This document shows, one piece after another, positions 55,382 to 63,972 of a DNA stretch of 64,000 bases. The notes below the pieces were generated by a model. That model ran no database searches, was not told the origin of the DNA, and worked only from the letters and a program-made list of their open reading frames with translations. A program made the translations under genes and the position numbers. Source of the DNA: DASZIT01 sp963819695 (GTDB lineage: Bacteria > Actinomycetota > Acidimicrobiia > Acidimicrobiales > RAAP-2); NCBI GenBank assembly GCA_963819695.1, contig CAWFXD010000002.1:722509-786508 (forward strand), read 5' to 3'. Position 1 is the stretch's first letter, and the number at the start of each line of letters is the position of its first letter.

Positions 55382-56776
55382 ATGCAGGGGGACCTTGTGC
55401 GTAGGCTCGGCCGTCGCCGCGCCAAGGTGAAGGGACCGAAGCGGCCGCCGCCGGTTCCCGAGCGGATCCCGCCCCGGCCCCCGGGACCCGGCGGTCTGCG
55501 GATTGCTTTCTTGGTCTACCGGGGGAACCCCCGGTGCGGGGGCCAGGGCGTCTACACCCGGCATCTGGCCCGGGAGTTGGTGGAGCTCGGCCACTCGGTC
55601 GAGGTGTTCGCCGGCCAGCCCTGGCCGGAGGTCGACGAAGGGGTCGGTTTCACACCGGTGCCCAGCCTCGACCTCTACCGCGAACCCGACCCCTTCCGGA
55701 TTCCCAAGCCCCGCGAGTTCCACACCGCCGTCGACGCACTCGAGTTCGCGGTCATGTGCACGGCCGGGTTCCCCGAGCCCTGGACCTTCAGCCTCCGGGC
55801 CCGGCGGTTGCTGGCCTCCCGTCGACACGAATTCGACCTGATCCATGACAACCAGTGCCTGGGCAAGGGGATGCTGGGGATGATCGACGACGGGTGGCCG
55901 CTGCTCACCACCCTGCACCATCCGATCACCGTGGACCGGCAGCTGGCCCTCAGCCACGCCACCAATCCGTGGCAGCGCTTCACCCAGCGCCGTTGGTTCG
56001 GTTTCCTGCGGATGCAGGTGCGAGTGGCCCGTTCCTTGCCGCGGGTGGTGACGGTGTCGGAGTCGTCGAAGACCGACATCGCCGCCCAGCTGGGGGTGGC
56101 CTCCGATCGGATGACGGTGGTCCCGGTGGGGGTGGACCACTCGGTGTTCCGCCCCCGTCCCGACCTGACTCCGGTCCCCGGTCGGATCATGGTCACCTCG
56201 TCGTCCGACGTTCCCATGAAGGGGCTGGTGCCGCTGCTGGAGGCGGTGGCCAAGCTCCGGACCGAGCGTGACGTCGAGCTGGTGGTGGTGGGCAACCCCC
56301 GACCGGAAGGCCGGGTGGCCCGGGCTATCGAACGGCTCGACCTGGGACCCATCGTGCGATGCGTATCCGGGATCAGCGACGACGAGCTGGCCTGCAACTA
56401 TGCCCAGGCGCAAGTCGCGGTGGTGCCGTCCCTCTACGAGGGGTTCTCGTTGCCGGCCATCGAGGCGATGGCCTGCGGGGTGGCGCTGGTGGCCACTACC
56501 GGCGGCGCCCTCCCCGAGGTGGTGGGGGAGAACGGGGTGACCGGCCTGCTGGTTCCGCCCGACGATCCCGGCGCGCTGGCCGGCGCCATCAGGAGCTTGC
56601 TGGACGATGAGGATTTGCGAAACCGGCTGGGCGTCGCCGGGCGTGAGCGGGTGCTCGGTCGGTTCACCTGGCAGGTGACGGCCCTCGGGACCTCGGCGGA
56701 GTACCACCGGCTGCTCCACGACCTTGGCGCGGCTCCGAGCCCGGTGACCGAACCAGTGGAGACCTCGACGTGCTGA
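55382..56776 (+). CDS. Glycosyltransferase family 4
   Basis: 464 residues. A basic N-terminal stretch is followed by the Rossmann start IAFLVYRGNPRCGGQGVYTRHLARELVELGHSVEVFAG. The GT-B C-terminal domain has VPVGVDHSVFRPRPD and the nucleotide-sugar loop PSLYEGFSLPAIEAMACGVALVAT with its E-x7-E. It transfers a sugar, probably to a lipid or polysaccharide. It overlaps the following methyltransferase by seven bases, in one operon. Confidence 0.92.
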   Translation: MQGDLVRRLGRRRAKVKGPKRPPPVPERIPPRPPGPGGLRIAFLVYRGNPRCGGQGVYTRHLARELVELGHSVEVFAGQPWPEVDEGVGFTPVPSLDLYREPDPFRIPKPREFHTAVDALEFAVMCTAGFPEPWTFSLRARRLLASRRHEFDLIHDNQCLGKGMLGMIDDGWPLLTTLHHPITVDRQLALSHATNPWQRFTQRRWFGFLRMQVRVARSLPRVVTVSESSKTDIAAQLGVASDRMTVVPVGVDHSVFRPRPDLTPVPGRIMVTSSSDVPMKGLVPLLEAVAKLRTERDVELVVVGNPRPEGRVARAIERLDLGPIVRCVSGISDDELACNYAQAQVAVVPSLYEGFSLPAIEAMACGVALVATTGGALPEVVGENGVTGLLVPPDDPGALAGAIRSLLDDEDLRNRLGVAGRERVLGRFTWQVTALGTSAEYHRLLHDLGAAPSPVTEPVETSTC

Positions 56777-57621
56777 CCGTTGACTACGCCAAACTCGGCC
56801 TCCAGGCCGGGGATCGACTGCTCGACCTCGGCTGTGGCTTCGGTCGCCACGCTTACCAGGCGGCGCGGCTCGGCGCCGAGGTGGTGGCCTTCGATGCCGG
56901 GGCCGACGAAGTCCGGAACGTGCTCGACACCTTCGGGGCGATGGCGGATGCCGGGGAGCTGGATGCCGTGACCAGCCGGGTCGGCTCCGTCCAGGGGGAC
57001 GCCTTGCAGCTTCCGTTTGCCGATGACTCCTTCGATCGGGTGATCGCCTCCGAGATCCTCGAGCACATCCCCGCCGATGAAACGGCCATGGCCGAGTTGG
57101 CCCGGGTCCTGCGCCCCGGCGGTTCCATGGCGGTCACCGTGCCCCGGTGCGGGCCCGAATTCGTCAACTGGGCCCTTTCCGACGAGTACCACAACGTCCC
57201 GGGGGGGCACATTCGGATCTACCGGCACCCCGAGCTCACCCGTCGACTCGAAGCCACCGGGTTGACCGAGGTCGGCAGCCATCACGCCCACGGGCTGCAC
57301 TCGCCTTACTGGTGGCTCCGTTGCCTGGTCGGTCCGTCCAAGGACGACCATCCCGCCGTCGCCGCCTACCACCGGCTGTTGGCCTGGGACATCGTCAAGG
57401 CGCCGAAAGTCACCCGGTATGCCGAGCGGGCCCTCAACCCGTTGATGGGCAAGAGCCTGGTGGTGTACCTGTCCAAGCCGAACCCTGGCGCCGGGCAGTC
57501 GGGAGACCGGTCGGCGGCCTTACGCCGGTTGGACGCCGACTCCAGCCCGTCGGTCGCGACGGCGACCCCGGGGCGGTCGTCGGTATCGGACGTCGAGGTC
57601 GAGGCAGGGGTCGGAGCATGA
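56770..57621 (+). CDS. SAM-dependent methyltransferase
   Basis: 283 residues starting with GTG 56770. SAM-binding motif I is RLLDLGCGFGRHAYQAARLGAEVVAFD, then LPFADDSFDRVIASEILEHIP (post-I), and AELARVLRPGGSMAVTVPR. It is coupled to the glycosyltransferase before it and the alpha-barrel protein after it (ATGA). Likely a sugar or lipid methyltransferase in the same pathway (inference). Confidence 0.9.
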   Translation: MLTVDYAKLGLQAGDRLLDLGCGFGRHAYQAARLGAEVVAFDAGADEVRNVLDTFGAMADAGELDAVTSRVGSVQGDALQLPFADDSFDRVIASEILEHIPADETAMAELARVLRPGGSMAVTVPRCGPEFVNWALSDEYHNVPGGHIRIYRHPELTRRLEATGLTEVGSHHAHGLHSPYWWLRCLVGPSKDDHPAVAAYHRLLAWDIVKAPKVTRYAERALNPLMGKSLVVYLSKPNPGAGQSGDRSAALRRLDADSSPSVATATPGRSSVSDVEVEAGVGA

Positions 57622-58721
57622 GGTCTGTCCCCGAAGTCCCGGGCATCCTCAGTACCGCCCAAGTCATGCAGACGGCCCAGACCATCGCCGACCTCCAGCT
57701 CGACGACGGCATGATCCCGTGGTTTCCCGGTGGCCACTGTGACCCCTGGAACCATGTCGAGGCGGCCATGGCCCTGACCGCCTGCGGCTTCGACACCGAG
57801 GCGGACCGGGCCTACCAGTGGCTGGTCGATTCCCAGCTTCCGGACGGCAGCTGGTTCAACTACTACGTGGCCAGCGGGGTGAAGGACGCACGGCTCGATA
57901 CCAACGTCTGCGCCTATCTGGCCACCGGTGCCTGGCATCGGTACATCTCCACCGGCGACATCGAGGGACTCGAAGCGCTGTGGCCGGCGCTCGAGGCCGG
58001 GGTGGACTTCGTGCTGCGGTGGCGACGCAACGATGGCTCCATCCGCTGGTCCCTGGACGCGTCGGGGTTCGCCGAGGAGTACGCGTTGCTCACCGGTTCA
58101 TCGTCGATCTACCACAGCCTGCGCTGTGCCATCGCCTGTGCCGAGCGACTCGGCCATGAACGGCCCGACTGGGAGTTCGCCGCCGGCCGGCTCGCCCACG
58201 CCATCGCCTACAACCCTTCGGCGTTCGCGCCCAAGGTGGAGTTCGCCATGGACTGGTACTACCCGGTGTTGTCGGGGGCGGTCACCGGCGAGGCGGCCCG
58301 CGGTTGCATCGAGGCGTCCTGGTCCACCTTCGTGATGGAGGGCTTCGGAGTCCGGTGCGTGTCGACCGGGGAGTGGGTGACCGCTGCCGAGACCGCGGAG
58401 TGCGTACTGGCCCTGGATGCGTTGGGCATGGATGACGCCGCCCGGAACCTGCTCACCTGGGTCCAGGCCCTCCGCAACGATGACGGGTCGTACTGGACGG
58501 GGATGGTCTATCCCGAGGAGGCGACATTCCCGCCGCTCGAACGGTCGACCTACACCGCGGGGGCCATCATCTTGGCTGTCGACGCTCTCAGCCGGACCAC
58601 CCTGGCATCAGGTCTGTTCCGCGGCGACGGTCTGCCGACGCACCTCGACCTCACCGAGCCGGCGCCCAAGGCCCCGGTTGAGCCCGCCTACCGGTCGGCG
58701 GGGTCGGGGTCCGGCAGCTGA
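57618..58721 (+). CDS. Prenyltransferase/squalene-oxidase-repeat-like (alpha/alpha) barrel protein
   Basis: 367 residues, no signal peptide. Helical repeats with QLDDGMIPWFPGG, SQLPDGSWFNYY, RNDGSIRWSLD and NDDGSYWTGMVYP: the D-G-(S/M)-x-W pattern of prenyltransferase/terpene-cyclase repeats and related glycan-processing barrels. No obvious catalytic acid triad such as DxDD is visible, so a role as a hydrolase or binding partner is possible. It is translationally coupled to the methyltransferase. Confidence 0.75.
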   Translation: MRSVPEVPGILSTAQVMQTAQTIADLQLDDGMIPWFPGGHCDPWNHVEAAMALTACGFDTEADRAYQWLVDSQLPDGSWFNYYVASGVKDARLDTNVCAYLATGAWHRYISTGDIEGLEALWPALEAGVDFVLRWRRNDGSIRWSLDASGFAEEYALLTGSSSIYHSLRCAIACAERLGHERPDWEFAAGRLAHAIAYNPSAFAPKVEFAMDWYYPVLSGAVTGEAARGCIEASWSTFVMEGFGVRCVSTGEWVTAAETAECVLALDALGMDDAARNLLTWVQALRNDDGSYWTGMVYPEEATFPPLERSTYTAGAIILAVDALSRTTLASGLFRGDGLPTHLDLTEPAPKAPVEPAYRSAGSGSGS

Positions 58722-58819
58722 GGACAGGTCAGCCGGTCAACATCCGGGTTGGCCGTCACCCGATGTGCTGGGGTAGGGCTCGCGGCGCATTTCCCTTCCG
58801 AGGCCGGTAAATTGGTGGG

Positions 58820-59179
58820 GTGCTGTGGATACTGCTGGTTGTCCTCATCGTGCTGTTCATCGTGTTCCCGATCATCGGGCTGGCCATCAGCACCATCATC
58901 AGCTCGATCATCGTCGGGCTGGTCATCGGCGCCCTCGGCCGCCTGGTCATCCCCGGGCGCCAGGCCATCGGGCTGCTGGCCACGGTGATGCTGGGCCTCA
59001 TCGGCTCCGTCGTCGGCGGCTTCATCGGCCGGCACGTCTTTCACATCGGCAGCCTGAGCATCCTGCTCGAGATCGGCATCGCTGCCGCCGCCGTCGCGCT
59101 GTACGCCGCCCGCCCCGGGCACCGGCAGTCATTCAAGTCTTCGGGACGGTCCGCCGACAGCCTCGATCGCTGGCGGTAG
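58820..59179 (+). CDS. GlsB/YeaQ/YmgE-family small membrane protein
   Basis: 119 residues. Three hydrophobic helices include the family pattern IVGLVIGALGRLVIPGRQAIGLLATVMLGLIGSVVGGFIG with its G-rich turns. The family is often called transglycosylase-associated and is linked to stress, but its action is not known. The C-terminal tail after RPGHRQS is charged and shows no recognisable features. Confidence 0.85.
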   Translation: MLWILLVVLIVLFIVFPIIGLAISTIISSIIVGLVIGALGRLVIPGRQAIGLLATVMLGLIGSVVGGFIGRHVFHIGSLSILLEIGIAAAAVALYAARPGHRQSFKSSGRSADSLDRWR

Positions 59180-59193
59180 GCCCCGTTCGGGAG

Positions 59194-59765
59194 TCAGGTC
59201 GCCACGATGGTCGCGGCGAGTGCTGTCCGATGGTCCTTCGACCACGGTGGCCCCAGCGTCTCCCGCGGGCCTCGAAGCACGTCGTCGGCTCGCTCGCCCA
59301 GGATGCGTATGGCTTCGTCCTCGACATGCTTGGCGTTGTAGGTACGGACCACCCAGCCGCGTTCCCCGCGAGCTCGGCCAGCACCTTGCCGTACATGACG
59401 GAGTCGGCCCGGCTCTCGTACGGCGCCCGGCGTTGGACGGCGATGTCCTCGGGGAAGTCGGCTGGCCAGGCCCGAAGCAAAATGGTGTCGATCGGTTCAG
59501 GTAAGGCAGTCCCAAGTTCGTCGAGGGCCGCCGACGCCGCCCGAACCACCGACGCCCGCACGTCCGCTGCCAATGCCGCGAGACCGCGGTCGTCGAGGGG
59601 TTCCGCCGACCGGTGAAGGAGGTGGGGCCCTCCGCGGTGGTGGATCGGTGCGGCCGGTACACCGGGCTCGATCAACTCGATCCTCCGACGGTCGACGACC
59701 TCGTGGTCGGCGGAGGCGGTGACGGCCACCGCCCAGCCGTAATGATGGGCGATGCCAAGCCTCAT
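59194..59765 (-). CDS. Conserved hypothetical protein, one frameshift (possible RNase H-like fold)
   Basis: About 190 residues when one missing base near 59367 is allowed for. The N-terminal frame reads MRLGIAHHYGWAVAVTASAD, then EPIDTILLRAWPADFP, and continues in the other frame as ERGWVVRTYNAKHVEDEAIRILG and KDHRTALAATIVAT. A first strand plus closing K-D-H-R helix, with a central IDTILLR strand, loosely resembles RNase H/RuvC-like folds. This is a weak inference. I do not recognise the family. Confidence 0.55.
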
Positions 59766-59859
59766 GCCACCGATTCTGGCATTCGCCGGGCGCTCGGATG
59801 GCGAACTTCGGCAAGGTCACATCGGCGGTTACCATCAACGACGGCCCCGAGGGCAGTCG

Positions 59860-61266
59860 ATGAAGGAGACCCGTTTGACCGATCGTCCGAACCTGCCATC
59901 CGTGGACGACATGCTCGATTGGATCGAACAGGTGGTCGAGCAAGGGATCCGCCGGCCGGGCTATCCCGCCGACCAATGGACGGAGGAGTTCATCTTCGGG
60001 AAGTTCGAGTCCCTCGGGCTCGAGTCGGTCCGCTTCGAACCGGTGGAGTCGGCATTCTGGAAGGACAGCCACGCCGAGCTGCTGGTGGGGGCAGATGCAG
60101 GTCCGGTGGCCGTCGAATGCTTCCCGGTCCCGTTGTCGGAGCCGACCCACGTCGAGGGTGAGCTGGCTCGCTGGGATCCAGCCAATCCGGGGGCCGTCGC
60201 CGGCAAGATCGCCGTCTACGAGCTTCAGTTCGACTCCCTGCCTGTCGAGTTCCCGGTGCTCCGGCGCCGGGTTGCCGAGGGATCGGCGTCCTCGTCACCC
60301 GAAGCCCTGGTCGAAGCGGGGTGGGCATTCGATCCTGACCGGACGTTCGCTGACGGACGGCATCGCCTTCCCTTCGCGGTTGAACTCCAGGGAACGATGG
60401 ATCCGGCCATCGCCGCCGGCGCCCTCGGCTATGTCGGGGTGCTCCGCGGGTATCCAAGCGGTGGCTGCGAGTACTACGTGCCCTATGACGGGGAGTTCCG
60501 CTCGATCCCTGGGGTCTATGTCTCGGAGGACAACGGGGGTCGGCTGCTGGCGGGGCTCGAGGACGGCGCATCCACCGCGCGGATCGAAGTCGTGGCCGAG
60601 AGAGGTCTCACGGCTTCGCGGCAACGTGGTGGGTGAACTGCCGGGAGCTGACGACGAGTGGGTAGTCGTCGGGACCCACCATGACGCGCCATGGGCGTCG
60701 GCCGTCGAAGACGGCACCGGGATCGCAATGCTCCTGGCCCAGGCGACAGCTTGGGCGGCACTCCCCGCATCCGAACGACCGCACCGAATCATCTTCGCGG
60801 CCATGGCCGCCCACATGGCCCACGGTGCCGGCACCCGTGCCTTCATCGAGCGCCATCGGGCGATGATGGATCGCATCGTCCTCGAAGTCCACTTGGAGCA
60901 CGCCGCCATCGACAGCCCGGACGCCGGATACGGGGATGAACGTCCACGGGTCACCCCGCGTGGTGGTTCACGACCGAGCATCCAGTTCTGGAGCAGGTCG
61001 TGTGGAATGCGATCGTGGAACATCGACTCGACCGATCCTTGGTCCTGACTCCCGACGCCTTGGCCCCGTTTCCCACTACCGACGGGGGCTTCTTCCATCT
61101 TGAAGGCGTCCCGCTGGTCAACTACCTGACCGCGCCGTGGTACCTGTTCGACCCAGCCGACACCCTGGACAAGGTGGATCACCAGTCTCTCGCCAAGATC
61201 AGTCGCGCCGCCTTCGACATCGTGGGGTCGACCCTCGGCCGGACGGCCCGGCAGATGCGGGGGTGA
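59860..61266 (+). CDS. M28-family metallopeptidase, two compensating frameshifts
   Basis: About 468 residues. The first frame runs from ATG 59860, with an N-terminal DMLDWIEQVVEQGIRRPGYPADQ and an inserted PA-like domain (YVGVLRGYPSGG, SIPGVYVS). One extra base near 60600 shifts to NVVGELPGADDEWVVVGTHHDAPWASAVEDGTG, the M28 zinc-ligand strand. One missing base near 60960 shifts again to WWFTTEHPVLEQVVWNAI and FHLEGVPLVNYLTAP. The His and Asp ligands are present. It is probably an aminopeptidase-like enzyme with two zinc ions, with no signal peptide seen. Confidence 0.8.
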
Positions 61267-61284
61267 AGGGGACCGAACCGGTGC

Positions 61285-62001
61285 TCAGAGATCCGCTCGA
61301 GCGGTTCGCCGTAACACTCGCAGGAGGGGGAGAGAGCAATGGAGCGAACCACACTCGCCATCCTCGGTGAACTCCCCGGAGTCGAGGGCGGCCCGCCACA
61401 GTTCGTAGGGAGGGCGACCCCCGTCGGCGGGGTCGGGAAAGACGTCGTGGATGGCCAGCCAACCGCCGGGGGCGACATGGGGTGACCAACCCCGGAAGTC
61501 GGCCCACGCCGGTTCTGTCCCGTGACCACCGTCGATGAAGCAGAAAGCCAACGGGGTCGACCACCGGGAGGCGATGGTGGGCGAGTCACCCACCAGCCCG
61601 ATCACCGATGGCTCGAGTCCGGCGCCGACGATGGTCCGGCGCCAGTGGGGGAGGGTGTCGATGCGACCGGTGCCGGCATCCACCAGGGTGGCGTCGTGGT
61701 GCTCCCAGCCGGCCTGGTTCTCCTCGGATCCGTGATGGTGGTCGAGGCTGAACAGCACCGAGCCCGTCTCCTCGGCGGCAGCGCCGATATAGACGGTCGA
61801 CTTGCCGCACCACGCCCCGATCTCGACGAAGGTGGCGCCGTCGAAGCTGGTGCCGGCCCGCCGGGCGGCACCATGGAGGGCCTCGCCCTCGTCATCGGGC
61901 ATGAAGCCGGTGGCCTCCCGGGCCAACCCGAAGAGATGCTGGCGGCGCCCGTCGGGAGGGGTCCGGCCGCTACCGGAGGGAGAGGTGACGGTTGCGTCCA
62001 T
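61285..62001 (-). CDS. Class I SAM-dependent methyltransferase (CmcI/macrocin-type)
   Basis: 238 residues. FVEIGAWCGKSTVYIGAAAEETGSVLFSLDHHHG is the SAM-binding region, and FCFIDGGHGTEPAWADFRGWSPHVAPGGWLAIHDVF is the second conserved block with the metal-binding Asp/His pattern seen in metal-dependent O-methyltransferases such as CmcI and TylF relatives. The start is ATG 62001. The substrate is unknown. Confidence 0.82.
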   Translation of the reverse strand: MDATVTSPSGSGRTPPDGRRQHLFGLAREATGFMPDDEGEALHGAARRAGTSFDGATFVEIGAWCGKSTVYIGAAAEETGSVLFSLDHHHGSEENQAGWEHHDATLVDAGTGRIDTLPHWRRTIVGAGLEPSVIGLVGDSPTIASRWSTPLAFCFIDGGHGTEPAWADFRGWSPHVAPGGWLAIHDVFPDPADGGRPPYELWRAALDSGEFTEDGECGSLHCSLPLLRVLRRTARADL

Positions 62002-62045
62002 GGGTTCAGCCTGGCACGTCGCCGGGGACCGGCTCGAACACCAGA

Positions 62046-62633
62046 TCAGCCGCGGACCAGGGTGACGAGGGTGTAGACCGCGAATCCGACCAGCACCACC
62101 CCCCCGGCCTTGCGGATGATGGCGACCGGCAGGACCCGGAGCAGGGCCTGGCCCCCGAAGGCGGCCAAGGCAGAGGCGGCGGCCAATCCGGCCAGGGCCC
62201 CGACGAAAACCGAGACGGCCGAGTGGTACTTGGCCGCCAGATTGGCGGTGAGGATCTGGGTGAGGTCCCCGAATTCGCCGACCAGGATGACCAGAAAGGC
62301 GGTGCCGACCGGTCGCCATCCCTTCTGGGCCCGGTCGGCTTCCTTCTCGCCGGCTTCCTCCTGCTCTTTTTCGGGGACCAGCAACAGATAGGCGGCGCCG
62401 GCCGCGAACAGCCCGGTCGTGATCCCTTCGACCCAGCGGTGGGGAAGGAGTTGGAGGAGACGGCCCACCGCCACCGCCACCGTCACATGGACGGCGAAGG
62501 CGGCAACCGCCCCGATCCAGACGGTCGCCGGCCGGTACCGGCTCCCCATGATGAGCACCGCGATCATCGTCTTGTCGGGGAGCTCAGCCAACACGATGAG
62601 GAGGAACACCGTGAGGGTGATGCTGAGATCCAC
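62046..62633 (-). CDS. Gdt1/UPF0016-family cation transporter
   Basis: 195 residues with six membrane helices in two homologous halves. Each half carries the acidic motif: LAELPDKTMIAVLIM in the first (E-x-P-D-K-T) and VGEFGDLTQILTANLA in the second (E-x-G-D-x-T). A charged loop KEQEEAGEKEADRAQK separates them. Relatives (TMEM165, MneA, SynPAM71) move Mn2+ or Ca2+. Confidence 0.88.
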   Translation of the reverse strand: MDLSITLTVFLLIVLAELPDKTMIAVLIMGSRYRPATVWIGAVAAFAVHVTVAVAVGRLLQLLPHRWVEGITTGLFAAGAAYLLLVPEKEQEEAGEKEADRAQKGWRPVGTAFLVILVGEFGDLTQILTANLAAKYHSAVSVFVGALAGLAAASALAAFGGQALLRVLPVAIIRKAGGVVLVGFAVYTLVTLVRG

Positions 62634-62759
62634 CGGCTCAGCTTACGGAACCGGGGAGCCCCGCATGCGCCGGCGAGCCGTCACAGAGCCAGAGACGTTC
62701 GGGTCGACCTATCATGGGCGCTCCGTGACCGACTGCTGAAGAGAGGCTGGGCGACAGCG

Positions 62760-62924
62760 ATGTACGACGCCATTGTTGTAGGCACTGACGGTTCGACGAC
62801 GGCGACTTTTGCGGTCCGGAGGGCCGCCGAGCTGGCGGCCACCCAGCCCAAGTCCCGGCTCCACCTGGTCAGCGCCTACCGGCCGGTCTCCGCCGGCCGG
62901 TTGGAAAGCGAGCGCCAGGTATAA
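62760..62924 (+). CDS. Universal stress protein, truncated at contig junction
   Basis: Only the first ~50 residues remain: MYDAIVVGTDGSTTATFAVRRAAELAA and LHLVSAYRPVSAGRLESE, the N-terminal strand and first helix of a UspA domain. Sequence then changes abruptly to the Acidobacteriota-like tail and a chance stop follows. A normal domain is ~140 residues. The truncation looks like a misassembly rather than a natural end. Confidence 0.75.
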   Translation: MYDAIVVGTDGSTTATFAVRRAAELAATQPKSRLHLVSAYRPVSAGRLESERQV

Positions 62925-63460
62925 GAGCGTAATGCGTTACGAGGAACGCAATGTGAAAAAGTCGGTGGACTCGGCCGTTAGAAATTTCTTACGCGCGGGG
63001 GTGTTTGAAAAATAAATCGCGGATGGTGATGGAAGTTCCGGCGGGGAGGCCGGCCTCCTCCACTTTTAAGATCTTGCCGCCGTTGATCTCGACTATAGTG
63101 CCGGAGTCCTGATCGGGAGCGCGGTTTCCAGGCGGAGCGGCAGACCGAGGCCATCGACGGCAAAGTTTCGCCGCGGAAACCGAGAGTGGCTACGCTGAGG
63201 AGGTCCTCGGCGTTATTGATCTTCGAGGTGGCGTGGCGCTCGAAGGCGAGGAGAGCGTCGTCGCGCACCATGCCACAGCCGTTGTCGGTGATCTGGATTA
63301 ACTGCTTGCCTCCAGCTTCGATCTGAATTTTGATGCGGGTGGAAGCGGCGTCCAGCGCGTTCTCCAGGAGTTCCTTCACTACCGAGGCAGGGCGCTCGAC
63401 CACCTCGCCGGCGGCGATCTTGTTGGCTACGTGTTCGGGGAGGACGTGAATGCGGCCCAT
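62918..63460 (-). pseudogene. mutL: mutL 5' part, several frameshifts, cut by junction
   Basis: The first frame (ATG 63460) is an unmistakable MutL GHKL ATPase: MGRIHVLPEHVANKIAAGEV, RPASVVKELLENALDA, ITDNGCGM, FERHATSKI and ATLGFRGE. After about 63170 the protein hops frames. DQDSGTIVEINGGKILK, FFKHPRA / ARKKFLTAEST and HIAFLVTHYALI each lie in different frames, with shifts near runs of C and T. The gene stops abruptly at the junction near 62920. The errors suggest poor read support at the contig end. Confidence 0.85.
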
Positions 63461-63478
63461 AGGATCAGTTGTCAGTTC

Positions 63479-63955
63479 TCAGCGAGCAGTCGTCAGTTTG
63501 GCAGATGAGCGGGGAGAAGGCAAAGTTTTGACTCTCGGCATCGCACATAGGAGGTTCCACGCCTCCATGTAGCGTTCATATTTGTGCCCCTTCTTGTGCG
63601 GCGATAGCCAGATGTTGCCTTTTAGTGCAGTCGCCACTCGGGCGGGGAGAATGTACCAGACGTTCGCCGGAATAACATACGCGGCCATGAAATCAATCTG
63701 GCCGCAGGTGTAGGGTTGGTCGTCGTTGTCGGGACGGGTGTTGCAGACATAAGACCCGCCCACTTGGTATACCGTGGACTTGACTTGCACTCGCAGGAAC
63801 CTGCCATTGTGCTCGACACCTACGTCGTAGCGCGCGGATTCGCCCCATGGCTTCGAGACTCCCAACCCGTGTTCTGCAGCTCGCGCCATGAAGCGCAATT
63901 CAGCCCATTCGCCCCGTAACTTGTGATTCTTTATCTGACTGCCCTTATTTTTCAT
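63479..63955 (-). CDS. PD-(D/E)XK endonuclease-like protein (group I intron-associated type)
   Basis: 158 residues. RGEWAELRFMARAAEHGL, SARYDVGVEHNGRFLRVQVKST holds the core with Asp and the Q-x-K catalytic strand, followed by DQPYTCGQIDFMAAYVIP and a WLSPH segment. It matches the small intron-associated PD-(D/E)XK family often found in Acidobacteriota. It lies 18 bases upstream of mutL on the same strand. Base composition is lower in GC than the main contig. Confidence 0.8.
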   Translation of the reverse strand: MKNKGSQIKNHKLRGEWAELRFMARAAEHGLGVSKPWGESARYDVGVEHNGRFLRVQVKSTVYQVGGSYVCNTRPDNDDQPYTCGQIDFMAAYVIPANVWYILPARVATALKGNIWLSPHKKGHKYERYMEAWNLLCAMPRVKTLPSPRSSAKLTTAR

Positions 63956-63972
63956 GAATTAGTCCCCAATAG

